A stretch of DNA of 64,000 nucleotides, taken from Desulfobulbaceae bacterium. GTDB lineage: Bacteria > Desulfobacterota > Desulfobulbia > Desulfobulbales > Desulfocapsaceae. How positions within the stretch are numbered: the first letter of the stretch is position 1; every line of letters starts with the position of its first letter. The stretch lies in NCBI GenBank assembly GCA_009773475.1, contig WSXV01000004.1, positions 62,001 to 126,000 of the forward strand, in the 5' to 3' direction. This document shows positions 47,133-55,011 of the stretch, piece after piece. A model generated the notes under the pieces. That model made no database searches and was not told the origin of the DNA. It worked only from the letters and a program-made list of their open reading frames with translations. Both the position numbers and the translations under genes were made by a program.

Positions 47133-48455
47133 TCAGCAAGGTGATTTCTTATCCCCTTTAATGTCATCCTGAAACAGAGAAATTCCACGCTCCATGGCAC
47201 AAAAATCTCCGCACATGGTGCATGTGCCGCTGTTCTCCGGGGTGCGGCTGTTTCGAATTTCCCGCGCTTTATCCGGAAACATCAGCAACGGAAAATGCTC
47301 CTTCCAGTTGGTGTCACGTCGGGTCAGCGCCACCTTTTTTTCCTGTTCCCGGCGATCCGGGTATTTGGCAATATCGCCGATCCTTGCGGCCAGCCGCGTG
47401 GCCCGTACTCCTTCCCGCACATCGTCTTCGTTTGGCAGGGCCAGATGTTCAGCAGGAGTGATATAGCAGATAAGATCGGCGCCAAAGCGGGCCGAACTGG
47501 CAGCTCCGATAGCGGCGGTAATATGATCATATCCTGCTCCTGAATCTGCAGGAAGTGGACCGAGCACATAATATGGAGCTCCGCCGCTCATCCGTTTTTC
47601 GAGCATGATGTTGCCTTCAATCTCATCCAGAGGAACATGCCCCGGTCCTTCCACCATCATCTGACAGCCCATATCACGTCCTATCTCCGCTAACTCACAA
47701 TTGATCACCATTTCCGCCATCTGAGCCCGGTCATGACTGTCATGGATCGCCCCGGCCCGGATGCCGTTGCCAAGGGAGAGCACTGCATCATATTTTTTCA
47801 TCAGATTACAAACCCGGTCAAACTGTTCATACAGAGGATTTTCTCGATTATTATACTCCATCCACGAAACCATGAAGGTGCCGCCCTTGGAAACCAGCCC
47901 CCCGTATCGATACCCCTGTTTCCGCAGTCGTTCGATGGAAAATCGATTAATCCCGCAATGAATGGCCATAAACGAGATGCCGTCGGCAAGCTGTCGCTCA
48001 ATGAGTTCAAAGAGATACTCGCTATCCAGTTTATTGGGGTTATGAAATTTGCGACTGGCCTCGGAAAAAGCCTGATACAAAGGTACATTGCCAACCGGCA
48101 GGGTAGTTGCGGCAAGGACCCGTCTCCGTACCAGGTCAAGATTTCCGCCGGTGGAGAGTTCCATCAGGGTGTCAGCCTGTTCGGTTTCAGCCACCAGAGC
48201 CTTGCGCACCTCAAGCTCAATATCGGCAATGTCCGACGAGGTGCCAATGGAGGCGTTCACCTTGGTGCGCAGCCCACGTCCGATGCCGACGATCCTCTGA
48301 GCAGGTCGGTCTGGACGGACGGCAATGACAATATGCCCATCTGCCACCCGCTGACGGATGGTTTCCGGATCAAGACCAAAACCTTCGTCGGTCGCTACTT
48401 TTTTCATCGCTTCGCTAATAATACCTGCACGGGCCAGTTCAATCTGGGTCTTCAT
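47133..48455 (-). CDS. bzaF: ThiC-family radical SAM enzyme, probably 5-hydroxybenzimidazole synthase (BzaF)
   Basis: ThiC and BzaF both rearrange aminoimidazole ribotide; ThiC gives the thiamine pyrimidine, BzaF gives 5-hydroxybenzimidazole for the cobalamin lower ligand. The 440-aa protein has GIGRGLRTKVNASIGTSSDI, MEGPGHVPLDEIE, YVLGPLPADSGAGYDHITAA and a C-terminal cluster motif CTMCGDFCAM (spacing CX2CX3C). Sequence alone fits either. A cobalamin riboswitch plus terminator, not a TPP riboswitch, precedes it, which argues strongly for BzaF. Good site AAGGAAGGA 5 nt before ATG. Fits with cbiA nearby; no other thi or bza gene is seen. Confidence 0.75.
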   Translation of the reverse strand: MKTQIELARAGIISEAMKKVATDEGFGLDPETIRQRVADGHIVIAVRPDRPAQRIVGIGRGLRTKVNASIGTSSDIADIELEVRKALVAETEQADTLMELSTGGNLDLVRRRVLAATTLPVGNVPLYQAFSEASRKFHNPNKLDSEYLFELIERQLADGISFMAIHCGINRFSIERLRKQGYRYGGLVSKGGTFMVSWMEYNNRENPLYEQFDRVCNLMKKYDAVLSLGNGIRAGAIHDSHDRAQMAEMVINCELAEIGRDMGCQMMVEGPGHVPLDEIEGNIMLEKRMSGGAPYYVLGPLPADSGAGYDHITAAIGAASSARFGADLICYITPAEHLALPNEDDVREGVRATRLAARIGDIAKYPDRREQEKKVALTRRDTNWKEHFPLLMFPDKAREIRNSRTPENSGTCTMCGDFCAMERGISLFQDDIKGDKKSPC

Positions 48456-48491
48456 CTCATTCCTTCCTTGTTAAATGTTTCGTCCGGGCAT

Positions 48492-48545
48492 AAAAAAAGT
48501 CCGCACCGCATCCTGGGTATTAAACCCAGAACACAATACGGACTT
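48492..48545 (-). terminator. Riboswitch expression-platform terminator
   Basis: Minus-strand hairpin with AAGTCCG/CGGACTT base and an inner CTGGG/CCCAG stem, followed by seven Ts. It sits between the B12 aptamer and the ribosome site of the ThiC-family gene, as expected for cobalamin-induced premature termination. Confidence 0.8.
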
Positions 48546-48568
48546 CCATGGACAAGAATTCCTTTCTT

Positions 48569-48882
48569 CTTCCGGCAGGTCTTCTGACTCACGGATCAAC
48601 CGTAAACCGCGCCTTCCCATCCATCATCGAATTTCCCCAATAACAGACAGTGACTTCGGGAGGCCTTAATATGGCAAGCCGTCGCTTAAAACAACCTATA
48701 CTTTTTTGGTTCGTGAACGGCATAAGGAGCCGTAATGAAATGGATAAAAAAAGTATAAGTTATTTCTTAACGGCCCCTAAGGATCCCAATTGCGGTTTTT
48801 GTCCCCGTTTACAGCGCTGGCCCAACGTTACGGTTTTGCACCGTATTCCCTTTTCACCGTCCAATCAGGACGACACCGGAAG
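48569..48882 (-). promoter_or_regulatory. Cobalamin (B12) riboswitch with a large peripheral insert
   Basis: Minus-strand aptamer. P1 pairs CTTCCGG (48882-48876) with CCGGAAG (48575-48569). Core motifs in order: AAAAGGGAA (48854-48846), GGTGCAAAACC, GCGCTGTAAACGGGGAC, GTCACTG (48654-48648), GATGGGAAGGC, and the B12 box AGTCAGAAGACCTGCC (48589-48574). Between GGGGAC and GTCACTG lies an insert of about 145 nt, much larger than usual; most of it matches the two-hairpin element. Controls the ThiC-family gene 114 bp downstream. Confidence 0.9.
48663..48785 (-). repeat. Diverged third copy (C) of the two-hairpin element, inside the riboswitch
   Basis: Minus strand. Hairpin I: AGGGGCCGT (48778-48770) pairs with ACGGCTCCT (48733-48725), with inner GAAAT/ATTTC. 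Linker TTACGG...CTTATGCCG matches copies A and B at 15 of 18 positions. Hairpin II: GCCGT/ACGGC (48721-48717 with 48682-48678) and AACC/GGTT inside. TTGCC follows, like GGCAA ends of the others in position only. A CCTTA/TAAGG helix (48782-48778, 48668-48664) closes the insert. Homology to A and B is likely but not certain. Confidence 0.45.
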
Positions 48883-49081
48883 AATTCCACTCGCAATGAG
48901 TGTCTGTAAAATTAGTCAATAATAAGAAAAATGTAAAGATCAGGAATAGGACGCATTGCATTTTCAGGACTTTCTCACTATATTAAATCAAATAAAATAA
49001 CCACTTATTCACGAACCTATTCGCTCCATTTTTGCACCTTCCCGGCCACACCCTCAAAAATCTGAATCGCAGACTTTTCGT

Positions 49082-50956
49082 ATGTTTCCTCCTGACATCC
49101 TTGCATCCACCCCTCATTCACCGGGTGTTTATCTAATGCTCGACAAGAAGGCAGGCGTCCTCTATGTCGGCAAAGCCAAGGATTTACGAAAAAGATTGGC
49201 CTCGTACGCCCGAGTCACGGAACCTGGACAGGATAAAACTTCCGTCATGCTTTCCCATGTCCATAAGGTTGACACCCTGATCACCCGAACCGAGAAAGAG
49301 GCCTTGATCCTTGAGGCCTCGCTGATCAAGAAACATCGCCCACGCTACAATATCATCCTCCGCGATGATAAAAACTATCCCCTGATCAAAGTGACAAGCC
49401 AGGAAGAATGGCCACGGGTCATGATGACCAGGCGTCGGAAAAAAGACGGAGCCCGCTACTTTGGCCCCTATTCTTCTTCCACTGCCATGTGGGCCACCCT
49501 CAAACTGCTCGCCACCCTCTTTCCTCTTCGACGCTGCAAGACCTTCCGACTCCAGGCTCGGACCCGTCCCTGTCTCAACGGACAGATGCATAACTGCCTG
49601 GCCCCTTGCATGGGTAACACCGACCGGGCTGCGTACCTGGAGATGGTGGACAGAATCATCATGGTGCTCAATGGCCACAACCGTGACCTGATCAGGGCTA
49701 TGAACCGACAGATGACAGAGGCCGCAGGGGCCCTGGAATTTGAGCAGGCCGCCCTTTTGCGCGACCAGATCCAGGCCCTGTCGAGAACCTTAGAGAAACA
49801 GGTCATTGTGGCCACCCATGCGCGGGATCAGGACATCTTCGGGTTGGTCAGAAAAGACACCTCCCTGGCCCTGGCTATCCTCATGGTCAGAAACGGAATC
49901 ATCAATGGCAGTCGGACCTTTTTTCTGGCTGACCCCTTAGGTGATGATGCAAGCGTTCTCACCCAGGTCTTGATTCAGCACTATGACACAGGGGACAACC
50001 TTCCTCCTGAGATCCTCCTTCCCTGCGAACCGGAAGACAGTGAACTCCTCGCTGAACGCCTCAGCGATCTGCATGGTGAAACCGTCCATCTCCACGTTCC
50101 GCAGCGGGGCGACGGGTTGCAGCTCGTCGCCATGGCCAATGCCAATGCGGGTCAACTCTTTGCCGACCGGGAGAACAAGGAACAATCCTGGCAGGCCCTG
50201 GCTGCCGCCATGGTCAAGAATCTTCATCTGATCCATCCCCCTCATACCATCGAATGCCTGGATATTTCCAATATCTCCGGTCAGCAGGCGGTGGGTTCCC
50301 TGGTCTGCTTTGAACAGGGGGAGCCTGCCCCCCATCGGTTTCGCCATTACAAGATTCGAACGGTCGATGGTCCCAATGATTATGCCATGATGGCTGAGGT
50401 TCTGGAACGTCGGTTGAAGCGTGGCCTCCTGGAAAACGATCTACCGGATCTCCTGATGCTCGATGGTGGGCGCGGTCAGTTAGGGATGGCCATGGCGGTG
50501 AAACGTGAAATGAAATCAGCAAACAGAAATGAAGATGACACAGAGGAAGGTGCTGAAATTCTTGAAGAACTGGAGTGGATCTCCATTGCCAAGGAAAAAC
50601 AGAGTGAGGGGGAGAAGCTGTATCTGCCGGGCCGTAAAAACCCCATTCTACTGGCGCACCATAGCCCGATACTGCTATACCTCATGCGCATCCGCGACGA
50701 ATCGCACCGCTATGGGGTTAGCTTGCACCGCAAACTGCGGAACAAATCAACACTGGCCTCAGAGCTGGACGCCATTGACGGCATTGGACCACAAAAAAAA
50801 CAACACCTGCTCAAGTCCCTGGGCAGCCTGACCCGAATCAAACAGGCCTCGGAGGAAAAACTGCTACAGGTTCCTGGAATCGGGCCAGAACTGGCGCGGG
50901 AAATCTACCGTCATTTTCATCAAGAGTGCCCGCGGTCGGGGCCACCTCAGGCATAA
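49082..50956 (+). CDS. uvrC: Excinuclease ABC subunit C
   Basis: Makes both incisions in nucleotide excision repair. GIY-YIG domain at the N terminus (SPGVYLMLDKKAGVLYVGKA), cysteine cluster region ~150-175, UVR domain (ALEFEQAALLRDQIQAL) binding UvrB, RNase H-like C-terminal nuclease (IECLDISNISG, DGGRGQLGMA) and a C-terminal double helix-hairpin-helix (DAIDGIGPQKKQHLL, VPGIGPELAREIY). 624 aa, normal. No clear ribosome site at ATG 49082. A small Fe-S protein gene follows after 6 bp. Confidence 0.96.
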   Translation: MFPPDILASTPHSPGVYLMLDKKAGVLYVGKAKDLRKRLASYARVTEPGQDKTSVMLSHVHKVDTLITRTEKEALILEASLIKKHRPRYNIILRDDKNYPLIKVTSQEEWPRVMMTRRRKKDGARYFGPYSSSTAMWATLKLLATLFPLRRCKTFRLQARTRPCLNGQMHNCLAPCMGNTDRAAYLEMVDRIIMVLNGHNRDLIRAMNRQMTEAAGALEFEQAALLRDQIQALSRTLEKQVIVATHARDQDIFGLVRKDTSLALAILMVRNGIINGSRTFFLADPLGDDASVLTQVLIQHYDTGDNLPPEILLPCEPEDSELLAERLSDLHGETVHLHVPQRGDGLQLVAMANANAGQLFADRENKEQSWQALAAAMVKNLHLIHPPHTIECLDISNISGQQAVGSLVCFEQGEPAPHRFRHYKIRTVDGPNDYAMMAEVLERRLKRGLLENDLPDLLMLDGGRGQLGMAMAVKREMKSANRNEDDTEEGAEILEELEWISIAKEKQSEGEKLYLPGRKNPILLAHHSPILLYLMRIRDESHRYGVSLHRKLRNKSTLASELDAIDGIGPQKKQHLLKSLGSLTRIKQASEEKLLQVPGIGPELAREIYRHFHQECPRSGPPQA

Positions 50957-50962
50957 TCAATA

Positions 50963-51172
50963 ATGAGCACCGAAGAAGAAATCCTTGCCCGGATGAAACC
51001 CGGCTGCATCTGCAAAGGAATCAAGCTGCACCGGATTCTCCAGGCCATCAAAGACGGCGCTGAAAGCTTTGAAGAGGTGGCAGAGATGACCGGCATTGGC
51101 GATGGCTCCTGCAATTCGAAACGCTGCCGCCAAAAAGTGGCCCAACTCCTGCAGAAGAAGGAAGAGCCCTGA
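50963..51172 (+). CDS. Small BFD-like (2Fe-2S)-binding protein
   Basis: 69 aa. Pattern of the bacterioferritin-associated ferredoxin-like domain: CIC pair (MKPGCICKGIKLHRILQAI), the helix AIKDGAESFEEVAEMTGIG, and GSCNSKRC as the second cysteine pair. Cx C plus Cx4C spacing differs slightly from classical CxxC. Starts 6 bp after uvrC and ends 3 bp before the convergent phasin-like gene, so it is in the uvrC operon. Redox or cluster-transfer role is inference. Confidence 0.8.
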   Translation: MSTEEEILARMKPGCICKGIKLHRILQAIKDGAESFEEVAEMTGIGDGSCNSKRCRQKVAQLLQKKEEP

Positions 51173-51175
51173 GTC

Positions 51176-51514
51176 TCAGACGTCTTTCTTTTCTTCCTCG
51201 GTTTGCGTCTCCCCTTGAGCTCCTGCTTGCGCATCCTGCAATTCCTTAATCTGCCGTTTCAGCTCTTCAATCTCGCTGACCTTCACCAGATTCATCTTTT
51301 TCAAGATGTCATCCACCCGTTCCTCTATCTGTTTTTTGATCTCCTGCTTAGACTCATCAGCCTTGGCCAGAAGCTCATCCATAAGTTTCTCTCCTTCCTG
51401 CTGCGAAAGCTTGCCCTTCTCGATGAAATCCCGGCCGATCTCTTCAATTTTTTCCCTGGTCAAAGAAGCTACTCCCAATCCGGTGAACATTGCCTTCTTA
51501 ATCAACTCAATCAT
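51176..51514 (-). CDS. Phasin-like coiled-coil protein
   Basis: 112 aa, highly charged and nearly all helical: MIELIKKAMFTGLGVASLTR, then a long amphipathic coiled coil (KIEEIGRDFIEKGKLSQQEG and following) and an acidic Gln/Glu tail. Matches the small phasin/poly(hydroxyalkanoate)-granule or PhaM-like pattern; such proteins also occur without PHA storage. ATG 51514 has AAGGGGGGA ahead and is preferred over 51520. No PHA genes in the window, so the role is open. Confidence 0.6.
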   Translation of the reverse strand: MIELIKKAMFTGLGVASLTREKIEEIGRDFIEKGKLSQQEGEKLMDELLAKADESKQEIKKQIEERVDDILKKMNLVKVSEIEELKRQIKELQDAQAGAQGETQTEEEKKDV

Positions 51515-51553
51515 GGTCATTCCCCCCTTGCGTGATGATATCTGACGTTTCGT

Positions 51554-52567
51554 TCAAGCCTCTTGTGCCTTCCTGCTTTCTTGAAAAAAATCGAGTGCCC
51601 GCTGAACAGCCTGCTCTACTGAAATACTGGTCTGCACGGCAATGGCTAAATGGTGGCCAAAGGTATAGTTCTGACAATAATAATGGGTAAACTGTTTTAA
51701 TCGTCCCAAACGTCGTTCCGGACGAAATCGCTCCAGCAACCGGACAAAATGCAAATAAAGTTCTTCAAGATGCAACGGGTCTGAATCTTGAAAAGAAAGT
51801 GTGGACATGCCATAGATGTCCCGAGCAATCTCACTAAAGAGCCAGGGACGAATTGCGGCCCCCCGACCGATCATCAAGCCATCGGCCCCTGAAACTTCAA
51901 GGCATTTTCTCGCATCTTCTACACAAAAGATACCACCATTGGCCAGCACCGGAATCGTAATCGCCGTCTTCACTTTGCCGATCCAGTCCCAGCGCGGCCG
52001 ACGACAGAATTTTTCCCCGTGCAGACGTCCATGCACGGAAAGAAGATCAACCCCTTCGCCTTCGAGCATCCGGCAAAAATCAAGCAGTTGGTGCTCATCC
52101 AACTTGATTCCTAGACGTATTTTGGCGCTCAGTGGTAACTCTGTGGCCTTCCTGAGCTTGATAACAAGATTCCGCACCTGTTCAGGATCATCGGTGAGAA
52201 AACACCCGGCCCCCTGTTTTCGCATGTTTGGAGCCGGACACCCAAGATTCAGATCAATGCCCTGGGCGTCAAGTTGGTGCAGACGTTCCACTGCCGGGAG
52301 CACATCCTGTCCCGGGCTGACAAAGAGCTGATAAAAAAGTGGCCGCTCTTCCGGATACCGCATGAGAAAAGGAGAGGCCCCGACATTCTCCTGGGGAAGC
52401 CTGGTCACAGACAGCATTTCAGTAAACAACAGGCCAACTCCACCCAACTCAAGGGCCAGAGTCCGCAAGGCCGAATGGGACAAGCCCACCATGGGAGCCA
52501 GCGCCAGTGGCGGAGAGATGGTCAGATTCCTGATCGCAAGGGTTTCAATCATACAATGAACCGACAT
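51554..52567 (-). CDS. dus: tRNA-dihydrouridine synthase
   Basis: FMN enzyme reducing uridines in tRNA D-loops. TIM-barrel signatures: LALAPMVGLSHSALRTLALE, GIDLNLGCPAPNMRKQGAGC (conserved cysteine region), VDLLSVHGRLHGEKF, PVLANGGIFCVEDARKCL and GADGLMIGRGA. 337 aa, normal. The start at 52567 or ATG 52552 is not settled by ribosome sites. Only 3 bp separate it from the upstream HEAT-CNB-PilZ gene. Which of DusA/B/C it is cannot be told; DusB-like is likely. Confidence 0.92.
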   Translation of the reverse strand: MSVHCMIETLAIRNLTISPPLALAPMVGLSHSALRTLALELGGVGLLFTEMLSVTRLPQENVGASPFLMRYPEERPLFYQLFVSPGQDVLPAVERLHQLDAQGIDLNLGCPAPNMRKQGAGCFLTDDPEQVRNLVIKLRKATELPLSAKIRLGIKLDEHQLLDFCRMLEGEGVDLLSVHGRLHGEKFCRRPRWDWIGKVKTAITIPVLANGGIFCVEDARKCLEVSGADGLMIGRGAAIRPWLFSEIARDIYGMSTLSFQDSDPLHLEELYLHFVRLLERFRPERRLGRLKQFTHYYCQNYTFGHHLAIAVQTSISVEQAVQRALDFFQESRKAQEA

Positions 52568-52570
52568 CCC

Positions 52571-54931
52571 TTATTTACGCCATTGCAGCATGATGTTTTT
52601 AAGATCAACTGCTGAAAGCGACAGGTCAAATCGCACATGCACAAGATAGTCCTGATCAACAAAATCCTCAATGGTAACACCAACAATCTCCCCCCTGCTT
52701 TCACGAACCCTATTTGTTCCAGTGGGCAGCAAAGAGACGATCCGCCTTCCCAACAATAGTCTGGCATTTTCCTTCTTCGAGATGCGGATCAATAATGAGA
52801 GACCACCAATGGAAATATCTTCCAGTTGCCCCCTGAACCGCTGGGCTGTGGGATTACCCTTCTCGTCCAGCATGCTGTTGGAAATTTTGAATTCAGTTGA
52901 ATATCGAACATCCTCACGGCGATCTTCGCCGGACAGCGTCACAAGTTCAGCAATCTTTTCCGAACGTCTGCAAAAATCCATCAATCTGGATTCAAGGCCG
53001 GGATACTGCACCAATAGCTTCTGAAATGATTCTCGTTCCAAAATCTGAACCTTTACTGCCGTCATAGCCGTTAAGGTCACCGTCCATACCGATACATCAA
53101 AAAAAGGACCGACGCCGACGATTTCTCCGGGATTCAGTCGCTTCAGGAAAATCTCATCCAGGCCTTTCCTGCAGGTCAGCCCCACCTGCCCTGTATTAAT
53201 AAAAAACAGTGATGGATTAACCACCCCTTGTTGGACAAGAACCTCCTCCGGCTGGTACTCCTGAAATCGCTGACAATGATAGAGGGCGGCAAAGGTGTCG
53301 GAGTCTAAATAATCGTAAAGATCATTCCAGAGACTAAGGTGATGACTGCTGATGGCATTACTTTTTTCTTCTTCTATAACCCCGCTTACCCGGATAACCT
53401 CAATCAGGGCATTGGGGTTGACCGCAAGCATCCGGTCACGCAAGATCTCCGCCGTCACAAAATCCTTCTCTTTAGCTGCCTGAACGGCATGCTCAACAAT
53501 CAGAGTGGTGACCTCGGCAATTTTTTTGTCCTTCATCAATTGTTGAATCTCTAGATCCAACCCCCGCAGATTAAGCCTTGCCCGCTGTTCCTCCTCCTTA
53601 TCCAATGCAAAAGAGATTTCTTCCTGTTCTTCGCCGCTCTTTTGTGCAGCAGGCTGAAGCTGGGGTTCTATAATTTGCAGGGTACGTCTGGCGATGATAC
53701 TGACGGTATCCCGTCCGCCTGCCACCAGCTTAGTTCGCTCTGCGATAAGCTCTCGCAAAAGAATGAGCGTTCGTTTCTGGGGTGCCAGGCGCAGAGCAAT
53801 ACAAATTTGACCTATCAATTCATCACGGATATCAGCGGCGATGGAATCACGGTCAACCAGAATATCCAGCAAAACCTCCGCACACTCCGCATCGCACCCA
53901 AGCTGCCCCAGATGAACAATCAGGCTGACCTTCAAGGCATCATTCACCAGAGACAAGGCCGACAGTAAATAGTTTTTTTTGTCTGCTCCCCCAAGAGTAT
54001 CAATACACTCAACAACCTGCTGCTGCACCCGGATATCGACATGTTTGAGCAACGGAAGCACCATGGGGACATGGGCTGCATCACCCATGGCAGCAATGAG
54101 CAGGACAATATTGCGCAATCCGTACCAGGGAAGCTCCTTGTTCAGATATTCCTTGAGCACCGGAACTGCGACCCTGCCGGTTTGAGGAATCAACTTGACA
54201 AGATAGAGCCGTTCCGTTTTTTGTTGTGAGATCAGCAGCTTTTCCAGAAGAAAAATTACGGCACGCCTGCCAAGACGGGTAAGAATCCTTTCCACCAAGG
54301 CCTGTCGTTCTCCTTGCCCATGCAGACAAACCAGAACAAGTTCTTCCAAAATATGATCAGCCGCAAGAGCATCCTGGGTTCTGGAAACCAGACCTCTTAT
54401 AACATTTCCTTTTTCCAAAACACCGGATTGAATCTGAAAAAGGACCTCAATTAATGGCTCAAACTGCTGCCAATGTCCCTCCGCCATCAACTTCAGGCCA
54501 CTTTGCTGAAGCTGCCGACAGACGGTATCACAGACTGGGAGGTACGACGTTTCCAACTTCAGCCAATGCGCCTGGGCAAAAGTCACCTGCATCAGCAAAT
54601 CGTATTGCTTTACAAAAGATACAAGACCGCCACAGAATGAGAGGGCCATAACTGCCCTTTCCCGGAGTGTGCTGTTTTCACCACAGGCATATTTTTCAAG
54701 ACTCTGCACTAACTTGGAGCCAAACTCAGCAGAGCCCTCCTGGGAACCTTCAGCAATTACTTGTGATACATTCTGGATAAATTCATCCTGCAACAACACG
54801 TTGCTGTTTCCAGACACAAATTCTTCTATCTGGCGAGACATTCGGGCTTGAGCCCTCTTTTTTTCGCCTTCTGCAATTAATTCCCTGGCTTTCTGTAAGG
54901 CCAGTTGTTTTTGTTGATGATCGATATCCAT
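52571..54931 (-). CDS. HEAT-repeat/cyclic-nucleotide-binding/PilZ signalling protein
   Basis: 786 aa, cytoplasmic. N-terminal charged coiled coil (~1-35), long helical-repeat region with HEAT-like units (~60-440), linker (~440-530), CNB domain (~545-660; YQPEEVLVQQGVVNPSLFFI and LNPGEIVGVGPFF) and a PilZ domain (~670-775) with RREDVRYST and DISIGGLSL, i.e. the RxxxR and D/NxSxxG c-di-GMP motifs. The CNB lacks the Glu and Arg of the phosphate cassette at the expected place (VGVGPFFDVSVWTVTLTAM), so cAMP binding is doubtful. Probable c-di-GMP effector scaffold; partners unknown. Confidence 0.8.
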   Translation of the reverse strand: MDIDHQQKQLALQKARELIAEGEKKRAQARMSRQIEEFVSGNSNVLLQDEFIQNVSQVIAEGSQEGSAEFGSKLVQSLEKYACGENSTLRERAVMALSFCGGLVSFVKQYDLLMQVTFAQAHWLKLETSYLPVCDTVCRQLQQSGLKLMAEGHWQQFEPLIEVLFQIQSGVLEKGNVIRGLVSRTQDALAADHILEELVLVCLHGQGERQALVERILTRLGRRAVIFLLEKLLISQQKTERLYLVKLIPQTGRVAVPVLKEYLNKELPWYGLRNIVLLIAAMGDAAHVPMVLPLLKHVDIRVQQQVVECIDTLGGADKKNYLLSALSLVNDALKVSLIVHLGQLGCDAECAEVLLDILVDRDSIAADIRDELIGQICIALRLAPQKRTLILLRELIAERTKLVAGGRDTVSIIARRTLQIIEPQLQPAAQKSGEEQEEISFALDKEEEQRARLNLRGLDLEIQQLMKDKKIAEVTTLIVEHAVQAAKEKDFVTAEILRDRMLAVNPNALIEVIRVSGVIEEEKSNAISSHHLSLWNDLYDYLDSDTFAALYHCQRFQEYQPEEVLVQQGVVNPSLFFINTGQVGLTCRKGLDEIFLKRLNPGEIVGVGPFFDVSVWTVTLTAMTAVKVQILERESFQKLLVQYPGLESRLMDFCRRSEKIAELVTLSGEDRREDVRYSTEFKISNSMLDEKGNPTAQRFRGQLEDISIGGLSLLIRISKKENARLLLGRRIVSLLPTGTNRVRESRGEIVGVTIEDFVDQDYLVHVRFDLSLSAVDLKNIMLQWRK

Positions 54932-55011
54932 AACAAGAAAAATCCAGTGGTCAGCTAAATAAACACTCAGAAAATTGACATTTCAGCAATGATACCTCAT
55001 AATGCCGGCCT

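Noticed and set aside
48492-48545. Another copy of the two-hairpin element (GCGGACTTTTTTTATGCCC resembles the conserved linker)
   Set aside because: The match stops after a few bases, and the hairpin with seven Ts is fully explained as the riboswitch terminator.
48456-48882. A TPP (THI box) riboswitch for the ThiC-like gene
   Set aside because: The CTGAGA and ACCTGATCTGG-type cores are missing, while cobalamin motifs and the B12 box are all present.
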